Shown here piece after piece: positions 18,187 through 25,936 of a DNA stretch of 64,000 nucleotides. This DNA comes from Carnobacterium alterfunditum DSM 5972 (GTDB lineage: Bacteria > Bacillota > Bacilli > Lactobacillales > Carnobacteriaceae), in the NCBI RefSeq assembly GCF_000744115.1, contig NZ_JQLG01000004.1, positions 1,178,001 to 1,242,000 on the forward strand, read 5' to 3'. The position numbers were made by a program, and so were the translations under genes. Each line of letters opens with the position of its first letter. Positions within the stretch are counted from its first letter, which is position 1. The notes under the pieces are model-generated. The model was not told the origin of the DNA. It did not search any database and saw only the letters and a program-made list of their open reading frames with translations.

Positions 18187-20535
18187 ATGAAAAGAGAAAG
18201 CGCAGCAGATTATGACATTAAAATGGAAAATGTCCGTTATTCTGCTCCTCAGCGGTATTATGGAACAAGAATTTTATTTGTAATCAGAGGATCGGCAACT
18301 ATTTCATTTGGAGGACGCAATTATGAAATGGAAGAAAGTGATATTTTAGTTGTTAATCGAACAAATAATTATTCTGTAATGGGAAGTGAAGATAATTGCA
18401 TTATTTCACTTAGTATTTCTAGTCAGTTTTTTGTGGCACATTATAAAGAATATTTTCATTATAATTTTGCCTGCTTTTCAAAAGAACTAGATACTGGCAG
18501 AGAAGGCGTGATTGCTCAATTAAGACATTTGGTAGCTGAGATCATGATCGCTGATTCAAGAAAAGAAGAAGGAAATTCATTAGAAATTCGCAGCAATTTA
18601 TACCAGATCATGTTGATGATGACGCGCTTTTTTAAAAAGGAAGCGCCGCATTGGAAAGGCGTAGATACTAGCGACGAGCGAATTGCGCGAATCATTCAGT
18701 TGATCGAACAACGTTATGCAGAACCGTTGACCTTATCTGAGTTAGCAGAGTATGAAAATTTATCTTCTTCTTATTTATCTCGTTATTTCAAACAAATGAC
18801 CGGTATGGGATTTTTGAATTATTTAAATCGGGTTCGGATAAAGCACAGTCTAGATGATTTATTGTATACATCAGATAATCTATTTCAAATAGCGATGAAA
18901 AATGGTTTCTCAACTGCTAAAAATTATACGGTTGTTTTTAAAACAGTTTATCAGCAAACTCCTGCTCAGTATCGAAAAGAACATCAACATGAACAATTAG
19001 AGCAGCATGAAGCACTGATCAATAAAGTTGAAGCCAAAACAGTACTTGATTCTCCAACTATTTTAGATCGTTTAGCTAGTTATCTAGATGTAGGGATCGA
19101 TCAGAGCTACACTATTGATGAGGATCATCTTGAAGAACGTAGGATCACCTTGAATAGTAATGAAGGGCAAGAATTAAAACGCGAAAAACATATCGTATTT
19201 ATTGGGGAATTAAAAGAATTATTGAATGAAAATGTAAAAAAACAGTTGGTTCTAGCTAAACAGCAATTGCGTGTGGATTTTGTAGGGATCCAAAAAATTT
19301 TTGAAGAAACAATACTGTCAACAGAATCTGAGTTAACAGAAGTATCAATTAGCTTGCCTATATATACCAATACTGATATTGTTTTGCAGTTTTTAAAGGA
19401 ACAGGGAATCTATTTATTCTTGAAGTTAGACTATAAGCAAATTAGTCAAAATGAAGATTTTTATATTAAGAAAATCGATCAATTTATTCAGCATGCACTT
19501 CAAGTTTTTGGACGTGATTTTGTAGAAAAATGGCAAATCTTATTTTATAGTAAAGAAGGTAATTCAGTTACATCAACTGAATTGGAGCGGATCTACTTAA
19601 AAGTCTGGCAAGTAATCAAACACAAGTCAAAAAAAATGAAAGTTGGAACTTTTTTTCCGTTTGATGAGAAACAAGAACAGCTGCCGGAAAATCAGCAATG
19701 GCAAATTAAGCATGCCGATAAGATCGAATTTATCGGTTATGAAACAGATCAAAACGAAGTAATCAATTTTGATGATATAAATGTAGAAGAATTTGCTAAG
19801 AGTCATCGCTATATTAGAGATAAAACAAAAAAAGCCAAACTATTTATGAGTCAGCATCAGATGGATAGACCGATGTTCCTTGTTAACTGGAATATTTTAA
19901 CCGGCAATACGCGTTATATAAACGGAACTTTCTTTAGAGGAGCCTTGATATTAAAAAAAATTCTGGAATTAGAAGGTGAAGTAGAAGGTATTGGATTTTG
20001 GATCAACAACGAAATTCATGAACGTATGCAAGATTGCTCAAATAACTTAGTGGATAGTTTGGATTTATTTCACTTTTTTAATGAAAAACACCCCACTTTT
20101 TATACCATGCGGTTTAAAGAACGGTTACGAGGAACTGTTGCAGCACGAGGAACTGACTATATTATGACTGAAAATGAAGATGGTTATCAGCTTATTATCT
20201 TTAATGAGCGGCAATTCAGCCCACGTTATTCAATCGATGAATTATTTGTAAAAAATAGAAGTAAAGAATTGCACATTTATTTAACAGGAATAAAACCAGG
20301 TAATTACCAAATTCGCACATTGAAATTTGATCGTGATAATGGAGGATTATATCCTAAATGGTGGAATCTAAACAGCAAATACGGTATTGACCACGAATTG
20401 ATGGATCATATCGTTCAATCTATTAGCCCATCGCTAGATATCAAAGATGAATATTTAAATGAAGAGTGGTCCTTTTACGCGTTATTAAATACGAATGCAA
20501 TTCATCTTATTGAATTTCGTAAAGCAATCGATTAA
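18187..20535 (+). CDS. AraC-family regulator with GH39-like C-terminal domain
   Basis: Protein of 782 residues. Residues about 1-100 form a cupin-like sensor (FVIRGSATISFGGRNYEMEESDILVVN). Residues 163-268 are an AraC double helix-turn-helix (LTLSELAEYENLSSSYLSRYFK, then FSTAKNYTVVFKTVYQQTPAQYRKEH). The long C-terminal part (about 310-782) resembles a GH39 beta-xylosidase barrel plus beta domain. Where GH39 enzymes have W-x-F-E-x-W-N-E-P, this protein reads WQILFYSKEGN (W449 on), so the acid/base glutamate seems to be lost. It is probably a sugar-sensing regulator, not an enzyme. ATG 18187 follows GAGGAG. It stands alone; targets are not evident. Confidence 0.8.
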   Translation: MKRESAADYDIKMENVRYSAPQRYYGTRILFVIRGSATISFGGRNYEMEESDILVVNRTNNYSVMGSEDNCIISLSISSQFFVAHYKEYFHYNFACFSKELDTGREGVIAQLRHLVAEIMIADSRKEEGNSLEIRSNLYQIMLMMTRFFKKEAPHWKGVDTSDERIARIIQLIEQRYAEPLTLSELAEYENLSSSYLSRYFKQMTGMGFLNYLNRVRIKHSLDDLLYTSDNLFQIAMKNGFSTAKNYTVVFKTVYQQTPAQYRKEHQHEQLEQHEALINKVEAKTVLDSPTILDRLASYLDVGIDQSYTIDEDHLEERRITLNSNEGQELKREKHIVFIGELKELLNENVKKQLVLAKQQLRVDFVGIQKIFEETILSTESELTEVSISLPIYTNTDIVLQFLKEQGIYLFLKLDYKQISQNEDFYIKKIDQFIQHALQVFGRDFVEKWQILFYSKEGNSVTSTELERIYLKVWQVIKHKSKKMKVGTFFPFDEKQEQLPENQQWQIKHADKIEFIGYETDQNEVINFDDINVEEFAKSHRYIRDKTKKAKLFMSQHQMDRPMFLVNWNILTGNTRYINGTFFRGALILKKILELEGEVEGIGFWINNEIHERMQDCSNNLVDSLDLFHFFNEKHPTFYTMRFKERLRGTVAARGTDYIMTENEDGYQLIIFNERQFSPRYSIDELFVKNRSKELHIYLTGIKPGNYQIRTLKFDRDNGGLYPKWWNLNSKYGIDHELMDHIVQSISPSLDIKDEYLNEEWSFYALLNTNAIHLIEFRKAID

Positions 20536-20600
20536 GCAAACGAGTTTGCTTTACAAAGTTCAAACCTATGGCTATACTGTAATTTGATAGGGGGTAAACC

Positions 20601-20858
20601 ATGAAAAAAGTATTGATTACTGGTATTAAAGGCTATCAAAAGGGCATTTCACCTTTATTCCAACCAAGTTGCCGCTATTATCCAACCTGCTCGCATTATG
20701 CCATTGAAGCTATTGAGAAACACGGTGCAATTAAAGGCACTGTGATGGGAACAGCCCGTATTTTAAGGTGTCATCCTTTTATTAAGGGAGGATATGACCC
20801 TGTTCCAAACAAGTTCACTTTAAGAAGGAATCGAGAAATTAAAACAGTAAAAAAATGA
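20601..20858 (+). CDS. yidD: Membrane protein insertion efficiency factor YidD
   Basis: YidD of 85 residues, a small membrane-associated protein that aids insertion of membrane proteins with YidC. The family pattern is complete: [28 protein letters not shown] with the three conserved cysteines (third in ARILRCHPF), then [11 protein letters not shown] 20601 follows ATAGGGGG. It is monocistronic, with a terminator at 20863-20900, and is far from rnpA/yidC. Confidence 0.96.
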   Translation: MKKVLITGIKGYQKGISPLFQPSCRYYPTCSHYAIEAIEKHGAIKGTVMGTARILRCHPFIKGGYDPVPNKFTLRRNREIKTVKK

Positions 20859-20862
20859 CAAC

Positions 20863-20900
20863 ATAAGCTGACAAATTTTTTGAGAAGTCAGCTTATTTTT
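20863..20900 (+). terminator. Terminator after yidD
   Basis: 10-bp stem ATAAGCTGAC / GTCAGCTTAT, 14-base loop, then a T-run. Confidence 0.85.
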
Positions 20901-20980
20901 CTGTGTCTGATCGTTTCAAGTTGATAAAAGAGAGGAAACGGTTTCTTTTTTTAAAATTCATAAAAAAAGGGCAAACAACT

Positions 20981-21055
20981 TTGACAAACCTTTTAATATA
21001 GTGTAAATTGTCTTAGGGACGAAATATGAATAAATGATAAAGTGATATTGTTCGT
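20981..21055 (+). promoter_or_regulatory. guaC promoter with PurBox-like pair
   Basis: TTGACA (20981-20986), 17 bases, TAAATT (21004-21009). Just downstream are two inverted CGAA motifs: GGACGAAATAT (21017-21027) and ATATTGTTCGT (21045-21055), 17 bases apart. This resembles the PurR PurBox pair of B. subtilis in sequence and spacing. A purR gene lies at 47663. Confidence 0.6.
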
Positions 21056-21129
21056 GTTATTGATATTTGCGGAAAAAGTAACTAACAGCCTAAAAATTAG
21101 AGCTATGACAGAAAGAGGTTAAGAAAAAG

Positions 21130-22104
21130 ATGAAAGTTTTTGACTATGAAGATGTCCAACTTATTCCCAATAAAAGTATCGTAAAAAGTAGAACTGAATG
21201 TGATACAACGATTGAATTTGGCGGAAGAAGATTCAATTTACCAGTCGTACCGGCTAATATGCAAACGGTTATTGATGAAACATTAGCTATTTGGTTGGCT
21301 GAAAATAATTTCTTCTATGTTATGCACCGTTTTGATGAAGAAGACAGAATTCCATTTATCCAACGAATGAATGAAAAAGGGTTATATTCTTCAATTAGTG
21401 TAGGTGTAAAAGATACAGAATATCTATTTATTGAAACATTAGCGAAAGAAAAGTTAGTACCAGAATACATCACGATCGATATTGCTCACGGACACTCAGA
21501 TTTAGTGATCAATATGATCCACCATATCAAGAAAATGTTGCCGGAGACATTTTTGATTGCAGGTAATGTAGGGACTCCTGAAGCTGTCCGTGAATTAGAG
21601 AATGCTGGAGCAGATGCAACCAAAGTGGGTATTGGACCAGGAAAAGTATGTATTACAAAATTAAAAACAGGCTTTGGTACTGGAGGTTGGCAATTAGCTG
21701 CTCTACGTATATGTTCTAAAGCTGCAAGAAAACCATTGATTGCAGATGGTGGAGTACGCGATCATGGCGATATAGCTAAATCGATTCGTTTTGGAGCATC
21801 TATGGTTATGATGGGTTCTTTATTCTCAGGGCATGATCAATCTCCAGGAAAAATGATCGAAAAAGACGGAAAAAAATATAAAGAGTATTTTGGTAGTGCT
21901 TCAGAATACCAAAAAGGTGAACATAAGAATGTTGAAGGCAAAAAAATTCTTGTAGAACACAAAGGCGATATTGCTGAGACATTATTGGAAATGAAACAAG
22001 ATCTGCAATCTTCTATTTCATATGCTGGTGGAAAAGATGTAGAATCTCTTCGTAAAGTAGATTATGTGATCGTTAAAAATTCAATTTTTAATGGAGATCG
22101 TTAA
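21130..22104 (+). CDS. guaC: GMP reductase
   Basis: NADPH-dependent deamination of GMP to IMP for purine salvage. 324 residues, IMPDH/GMPR barrel without CBS domains; length and N-terminus ([26 protein letters not shown]) fit the Firmicute GuaC type rather than GuaB. The catalytic loop [18 protein letters not shown] carries the active cysteine, and [15 protein letters not shown] is the phosphate-binding part. The 120-base leader contains the PurBox-like pair. A strong terminator follows at 22202-22240. Confidence 0.95.
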   Translation: MKVFDYEDVQLIPNKSIVKSRTECDTTIEFGGRRFNLPVVPANMQTVIDETLAIWLAENNFFYVMHRFDEEDRIPFIQRMNEKGLYSSISVGVKDTEYLFIETLAKEKLVPEYITIDIAHGHSDLVINMIHHIKKMLPETFLIAGNVGTPEAVRELENAGADATKVGIGPGKVCITKLKTGFGTGGWQLAALRICSKAARKPLIADGGVRDHGDIAKSIRFGASMVMMGSLFSGHDQSPGKMIEKDGKKYKEYFGSASEYQKGEHKNVEGKKILVEHKGDIAETLLEMKQDLQSSISYAGGKDVESLRKVDYVIVKNSIFNGDR

Positions 22105-22201
22105 AAAATAATCAATAAGTTGTACGAAAGTGACAAATACTCGGTACGAGCAATTGATGAAGTACCAAAGAGTCTTTAAAAACAAACGTAAAACTAAAAA
22201 A

Positions 22202-22240
22202 ACTTCGAGTTCTCTTTTTTAGAGAACTCGAAGTTTTTTT
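22202..22240 (+). terminator. Terminator after guaC
   Basis: Perfect 14-bp stem ACTTCGAGTTCTCT / AGAGAACTCGAAGT, five-T loop, seven T residues. Confidence 0.93.
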
Positions 22241-22295
22241 GCATTTCTTTTCTATTAGTATAAAAACTGCCTGATGTAGCAAGCAGTCAATGAAA

Positions 22296-23772
22296 TGGAC
22301 CCTGTGTCAAGGACATTTTAAAAAAGAGACCTCATGAAACACTCAATAAAAGCTGCTCCCTGTAATGAACAGGGGGCAGTTTTTTCAGATTCCATTGTCC
22401 ACGTTCATTGTTGTAATAGTCCATATAATCAGTCACAATTGCTCGAAGTTCTTCCAAATTCCCACAATCTTTATACTCTATTTCATCTTTCAAATGTCCA
22501 AAGAACGACTCTTGTGGAGCGTTATCCCAACAGTTCCCTCTTCTGGACATGGATTGCCCTAACTGATTATCAGCCAATTTCTTATGGAATTTAGGGCTGG
22601 TGTAATGGACTCCCTGATCTGAATGGATAAAGGCATCTTTATGTAGCGTTGTGCTATGGGCACTCATTAATAAATCAACCGTTGTTAATGAAAGATCAAG
22701 TTTTAAACTGTCAGACACATAGTGAGCTAGAATTTCTTTCGTTGTTCCATCTTTTACAGTTGATAAATAACCTATAAACCCGCCGGTTCCAGGTAAATAA
22801 GTGATATCTGTTAATAAAACTTTATGGGCTATTCCTTGATCAAACTGACGTTTCAACTTGTTCTCAACAGTGCTGTGTTCTTTGGTGGCTTTTGCCATTC
22901 TTTTATAGGGGTTTGCTTTACGAATAGGACAGAAGATATTAAATTTCCTCATCAGGCGCTGTACTTTTTTACGATTGACGGTAATGCCCAGAACGTTTAG
23001 GAAGTACATTACGATACTTCGAGAACCTTTCTCGTAACCACGGTAGTTATAAGCTTCTTCAATTTGAGTTCTCCAGACTTGATCTTCCTCATCACGTGCA
23101 TTTCTACTGTCTAAACTTTTAACATAATTGTAGTAACCTGAACGAGAAACACCCAACGCTTTACAGGCATCTATGAGGGTTCCTGTATAGGAACCCTTGG
23201 TTTTCATTTCATGGATCCTTGAAAAGATTCTGCTAATCTTTTCGCTGTTTTCTGGCCTCCTTTCGCTCCATTCTGATTTTTTTAACAAGTCATTTTCTTG
23301 TCCTAATAATAGGATTTTGGCCTGTAACTTTTCAATTTGTTGTTCAAGTGTTAATGGTGTTTTTCGAGGTCTGCCTGAACAATCTTGTCGTGTATCTTTC
23401 AATGCCAAAACACCATTATCACGGTATCTTTTTCGCCATTTACCAGCGAATGATCTTATCCTACTTTTACCAATCATTTCCGGATCAAATCCAGCTTCAA
23501 TAAATAGTTGCTTAGCCGTTTTTGAACCCAATGATTCTGAAACAAAGTAGCGTTTAAACTCATCGGAATAAGTAATACTTTTCTCCGATACATTTTTAAC
23601 GTATGGGTTTGCTTTTAAAATTTGAATTTGTTCTGGTGTAAATGTTAATTTTGACATTTATCCGCTCCTTTCTGCACGAAGTGCAAGTATTAACCTATTC
23701 TTCTTTATATCAGTATACAAAAATAGACCCTATAGAGAGCACCTTTTTTTGGTGTCCATTCTATAGGGTCCA
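22296..23772 (-). mobile_element. IS3-family element between guaC and tyrS
   Basis: Element of about 1477 bp. Ends read TGGACCCTGTGTCAAGGACA on the left and, inward from the right, TGGACCCTATAGAATGGACA, giving 20-bp imperfect inverted repeats. The match extends outward by AAA/TTT, so the true ends may lie three bases further out. I could not find a convincing target duplication. It carries one uninterrupted transposase gene. The right end is 27 bp from the tyrS stop, and no separate tyrS terminator is visible. Confidence 0.85.
22332..23657 (-). CDS. IS3-family transposase, single open frame
   Basis: Transposase of 441 residues. The N-terminal third is helix-turn-helix (SITYSDEFKRYFVSESLGSKTAKQLFIEAG) followed by a coiled segment with QQIEKLQAKILLLGQENDLLKK. 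The integrase core has D-D-E in VLLTDITYLP, FIHSDQGVHYTS and NAPQESFFGHLKDEI. OrfA-like and OrfB-like parts are fused in one frame, without the -1 shift seen in the other IS3 element here. The frame is intact. Its only relation to guaC and tyrS is insertion between them. Confidence 0.93.
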   Translation of the reverse strand: MSKLTFTPEQIQILKANPYVKNVSEKSITYSDEFKRYFVSESLGSKTAKQLFIEAGFDPEMIGKSRIRSFAGKWRKRYRDNGVLALKDTRQDCSGRPRKTPLTLEQQIEKLQAKILLLGQENDLLKKSEWSERRPENSEKISRIFSRIHEMKTKGSYTGTLIDACKALGVSRSGYYNYVKSLDSRNARDEEDQVWRTQIEEAYNYRGYEKGSRSIVMYFLNVLGITVNRKKVQRLMRKFNIFCPIRKANPYKRMAKATKEHSTVENKLKRQFDQGIAHKVLLTDITYLPGTGGFIGYLSTVKDGTTKEILAHYVSDSLKLDLSLTTVDLLMSAHSTTLHKDAFIHSDQGVHYTSPKFHKKLADNQLGQSMSRRGNCWDNAPQESFFGHLKDEIEYKDCGNLEELRAIVTDYMDYYNNERGQWNLKKLPPVHYREQLLLSVS

Positions 23773-23798
23773 TTTTACAATAGACGAGATACTTTTTT

Positions 23799-25064
23799 TT
23801 AAACTAATTTGATTAAGAAATATTTTTTCTTTCCTTTGCGAATGAGGATAAAGCGTTCATCAAAAGAGTTTTCAGGTTTAACGATGGCTTCAACATCGGT
23901 AACCTTTTCACCGTTCATTGATAAAGCCCCGTTTTTGATATCTTCACGAGCTTGACGTCTAGAAGGTTCGATACCAACTACATCAACTAACCATTCAACA
24001 ATATTCCATTCTTCTTTTGGAGCTTCAAAAGTAGGCATATTCTTGAAACCTTCTTCAATTTGATCAGCTGTTAACTCTTTTACATTACCAGAAAAAAGAG
24101 CCGCAGTGATCTTTTCAGCGTCCATCAAAGCTTGTTCTCCATGAACAAACAACGTCATTTCACGAGCCAATGTTTTTTGAGCTTCGCGTTTATGTGGCTC
24201 AGCTGCTATTTTTTCACCTAAAGCTTCAATTTCTTCTTTTGTTAAGAAAGTAAAGTATTTCAAGTATTTCACCACATCACGGTCATCCTGATTTAACCAA
24301 AATTGGTAAAATTCATAAGGAGTGGTTTTTTCTGGATCTAACCAAATAGCACCACCAGCAGTTTTTCCAAACTTAGTTCCGTCAGCTTTTAACATTAATG
24401 GAATGGTCAACCCATAGGCTTCAGCCTCAGGACCTTCTTGTTTACGGATGTATTCTAAACCAGCCGTAATATTTCCCCATTGGTCTGCACCGCCAATTTG
24501 TAATTGAACATCTTCATGTTGGTATAAGTGTAAGAAATCAATTGATTGCAAAATTTGATAAGTAAATTCAGTAAATGAAATACCGGTTTCCAAACGACTA
24601 GCGACGATGTCTTTAGACAACATCGTGTTGACATTAAAACTTTTCCCGATATTGCGTAAGAAATCGAGTAAAGAGATTTCTTTTGTCCAATCCAAATTGT
24701 TTACCATACGAATAGATTCTTCATTTTTACCTGCATCAAATAGTTTTTCCATTTGGTAAGTTAATTTATTGACATTATATTGAACTTGTTCGCTGGTCTG
24801 TAGAACACGTTCTTCTGATTTTCCACTTGGATCGCCGATTGAACCAGTAGCACCACCAATAACGATGACCGGACGGTGACCAGCTAATTGAAATCTTTTC
24901 AAGATCATGAAAGGAATCAAATGACCAATATGCATGCTATCACCAGTCGGATCAACCCCACAGTATAAGCCTACTTTTTTTTGGTTGATCAATTTTTTCA
25001 ATCCTTCTTCATCTGTTTGTTGATTAATGGCATCGCGCCATTCTAGTTCATCAATAATGTTCAT
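23799..25064 (-). CDS. tyrS: Tyrosyl-tRNA synthetase
   Basis: Charges tRNA-Tyr. 421 residues, class Ic synthetase of the bacterial TyrS1 type. The HIGH motif is HIGHLIPF (near residue 42) and the KMSKS loop appears as KFGKTAGG (near residue 230), the usual TyrRS variant. The C-terminal S4 domain (SRRQAREDIKNGALSMNGEKV) binds tRNA. It is preceded by a T-box leader with a TAC specifier, so expression rises when tRNA-Tyr is uncharged. An IS3-family element sits 27 bp after the stop. Confidence 0.97.
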   Translation of the reverse strand: MNIIDELEWRDAINQQTDEEGLKKLINQKKVGLYCGVDPTGDSMHIGHLIPFMILKRFQLAGHRPVIVIGGATGSIGDPSGKSEERVLQTSEQVQYNVNKLTYQMEKLFDAGKNEESIRMVNNLDWTKEISLLDFLRNIGKSFNVNTMLSKDIVASRLETGISFTEFTYQILQSIDFLHLYQHEDVQLQIGGADQWGNITAGLEYIRKQEGPEAEAYGLTIPLMLKADGTKFGKTAGGAIWLDPEKTTPYEFYQFWLNQDDRDVVKYLKYFTFLTKEEIEALGEKIAAEPHKREAQKTLAREMTLFVHGEQALMDAEKITAALFSGNVKELTADQIEEGFKNMPTFEAPKEEWNIVEWLVDVVGIEPSRRQAREDIKNGALSMNGEKVTDVEAIVKPENSFDERFILIRKGKKKYFLIKLV

Positions 25065-25097
25065 TTTTCCAGCTCCTTATATACCTATTTTGTGCAT

Positions 25098-25358
25098 AAA
25101 AAAGCCCGATAAAAAAGATTTATCTCTTTTTTATCGGGACGAAATTTTCCGTGTTACCACCCAAATTGCAGTCTGTTTTCAAAGCAAAACATAGCCGCCA
25201 CTCATTTACTGTTAACGGGGTAATCCGCTTGAGGTTAATCAAGTTACTCCAGAGTGTATTTCACAAGTTGGTTTGTGCCCATTTCCATCATTCATAGGCT
25301 TTCTATTAAACAGGGACCAAATGCTACTATGCTCTTTCATTGTAAGTTGTTTTGATAT
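25098..25358 (-). ncRNA. Tyr T-box riboswitch leader of tyrS
   Basis: On the minus strand the T-box core GGTGGTAACACGG (about 25161-25149) is followed by TTTCGTCCC and a terminator: 14-bp stem CCCGATAAAAAAGA / TCTTTTTTATCGGG (25138-25105) with a T-run. Upstream, GAAATACACTC contains a candidate TAC specifier codon (25258-25256). Uncharged tRNA-Tyr would stabilise the antiterminator and allow tyrS transcription. Confidence 0.92.
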
Positions 25359-25365
25359 TGATTTT

Positions 25366-25395
25366 AGTATAGATGAAGCCAAGACAACTTGTCAA
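25366..25395 (-). promoter_or_regulatory. Promoter of tyrS T-box leader
   Basis: On the minus strand TTGACA (25395-25390), 18-base spacer, TATACT (25371-25366); transcription would begin just before the T-box structure. Confidence 0.8.
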
Positions 25396-25466
25396 TCTTG
25401 TTTTTGAATTTCCCTGTTTTCTAGACTTTTTCTTTATAAAGAAGTATCGGGCTGTTGATATTTTTT

Positions 25467-25495
25467 TTGAAAAATGATAGTATAACTAGTATAAA
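25467..25495 (+). promoter_or_regulatory. Promoter of NiCo riboswitch transcript
   Basis: TTGAAA (25467-25472), 17-base spacer, TATAAA (25490-25495), about 45 bases before the aptamer. Confidence 0.6.
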
Positions 25496-25544
25496 GCTAA
25501 TTTAATTTTCTTTTCGGACTTCTTATTTAGAACCGAAAAGGCAT

Positions 25545-25675
25545 TTAAATCTGAACAGGCGGTAAACCTTTGAGGTTTATGCAGCCGGACCACCAGATGC
25601 GTGGTAGCAGAGTAGTGCAAAAAGGCACACCTGTGGGACAGTAACATTGTCCTACAAGTGTGCCTTTTTTTTGTA
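25545..25675 (+). ncRNA. NiCo (czcD-type) riboswitch with terminator
   Basis: Conserved elements of the cobalt/nickel riboswitch appear in order: CTGAACAGGC (25551-25560), GCAGCCGGACCACCAGATG (25581-25599), and TGTGGGACAGT (25632-25642). The regions between them form short hairpins (GTAAACCTTTGAGGTTTAT; ACCACCAGATGCGTGGT). The 3' half of the aptamer overlaps a terminator: AGGCACAC...GTGGGAC pairs with GTCCTACAAGTGTGCCT before eight T residues (25622-25673). So metal binding should prevent termination. The gene behind it is a P1B-4 ATPase, the expected target. Recognition is from memory of the published motif. Confidence 0.88.
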
Positions 25676-25693
25676 CTTTTATATAAAGGAGGC

Positions 25694-25867
25694 ATGGTTT
25701 CAACAGGTTATTTAATAAATGGTATTGGTGGACTAAACTATTATTTTTTAAAGGAGCAATGTTATCTGAAGGTTAAAAGGTTGAAAAATAAAGGTCTCAA
25801 ACGGTACTATAAATTTACAAGCACATCCGTCACTGTAGAAGAACTTTCATATCATTTATTTAACTAA
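25694..25867 (+). CDS. Possible small ORF between riboswitch and CoaT
   Basis: Reading frame of 57 residues from ATG 25694, basic in its middle part; no family recognised. The AAAGGAGG before it ends only one base from the ATG, too close for normal initiation, so translation from this start is doubtful. It lies in the leader between the riboswitch terminator and the ATPase gene and could be a remnant or a leader peptide. Confidence 0.3.
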   Translation: MVSTGYLINGIGGLNYYFLKEQCYLKVKRLKNKGLKRYYKFTSTSVTVEELSYHLFN

Positions 25868-25936
25868 TTTACCCACACTTAAAATAATAGATACTTTCAA
25901 TAGCAGGTTAGAAAAATTGTTTTTTAGAAAGGAAAG

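Noticed and set aside
21010-21129. Purine riboswitch before guaC
   Set aside because: The conserved junction and loop sequences of the guanine/adenine riboswitch are not present; the CGAA pair fits PurR better.
22293-23775. Target duplication around the second IS3-family element
   Set aside because: Flanks AATG and TACA do not match for any choice of ends within three bases.
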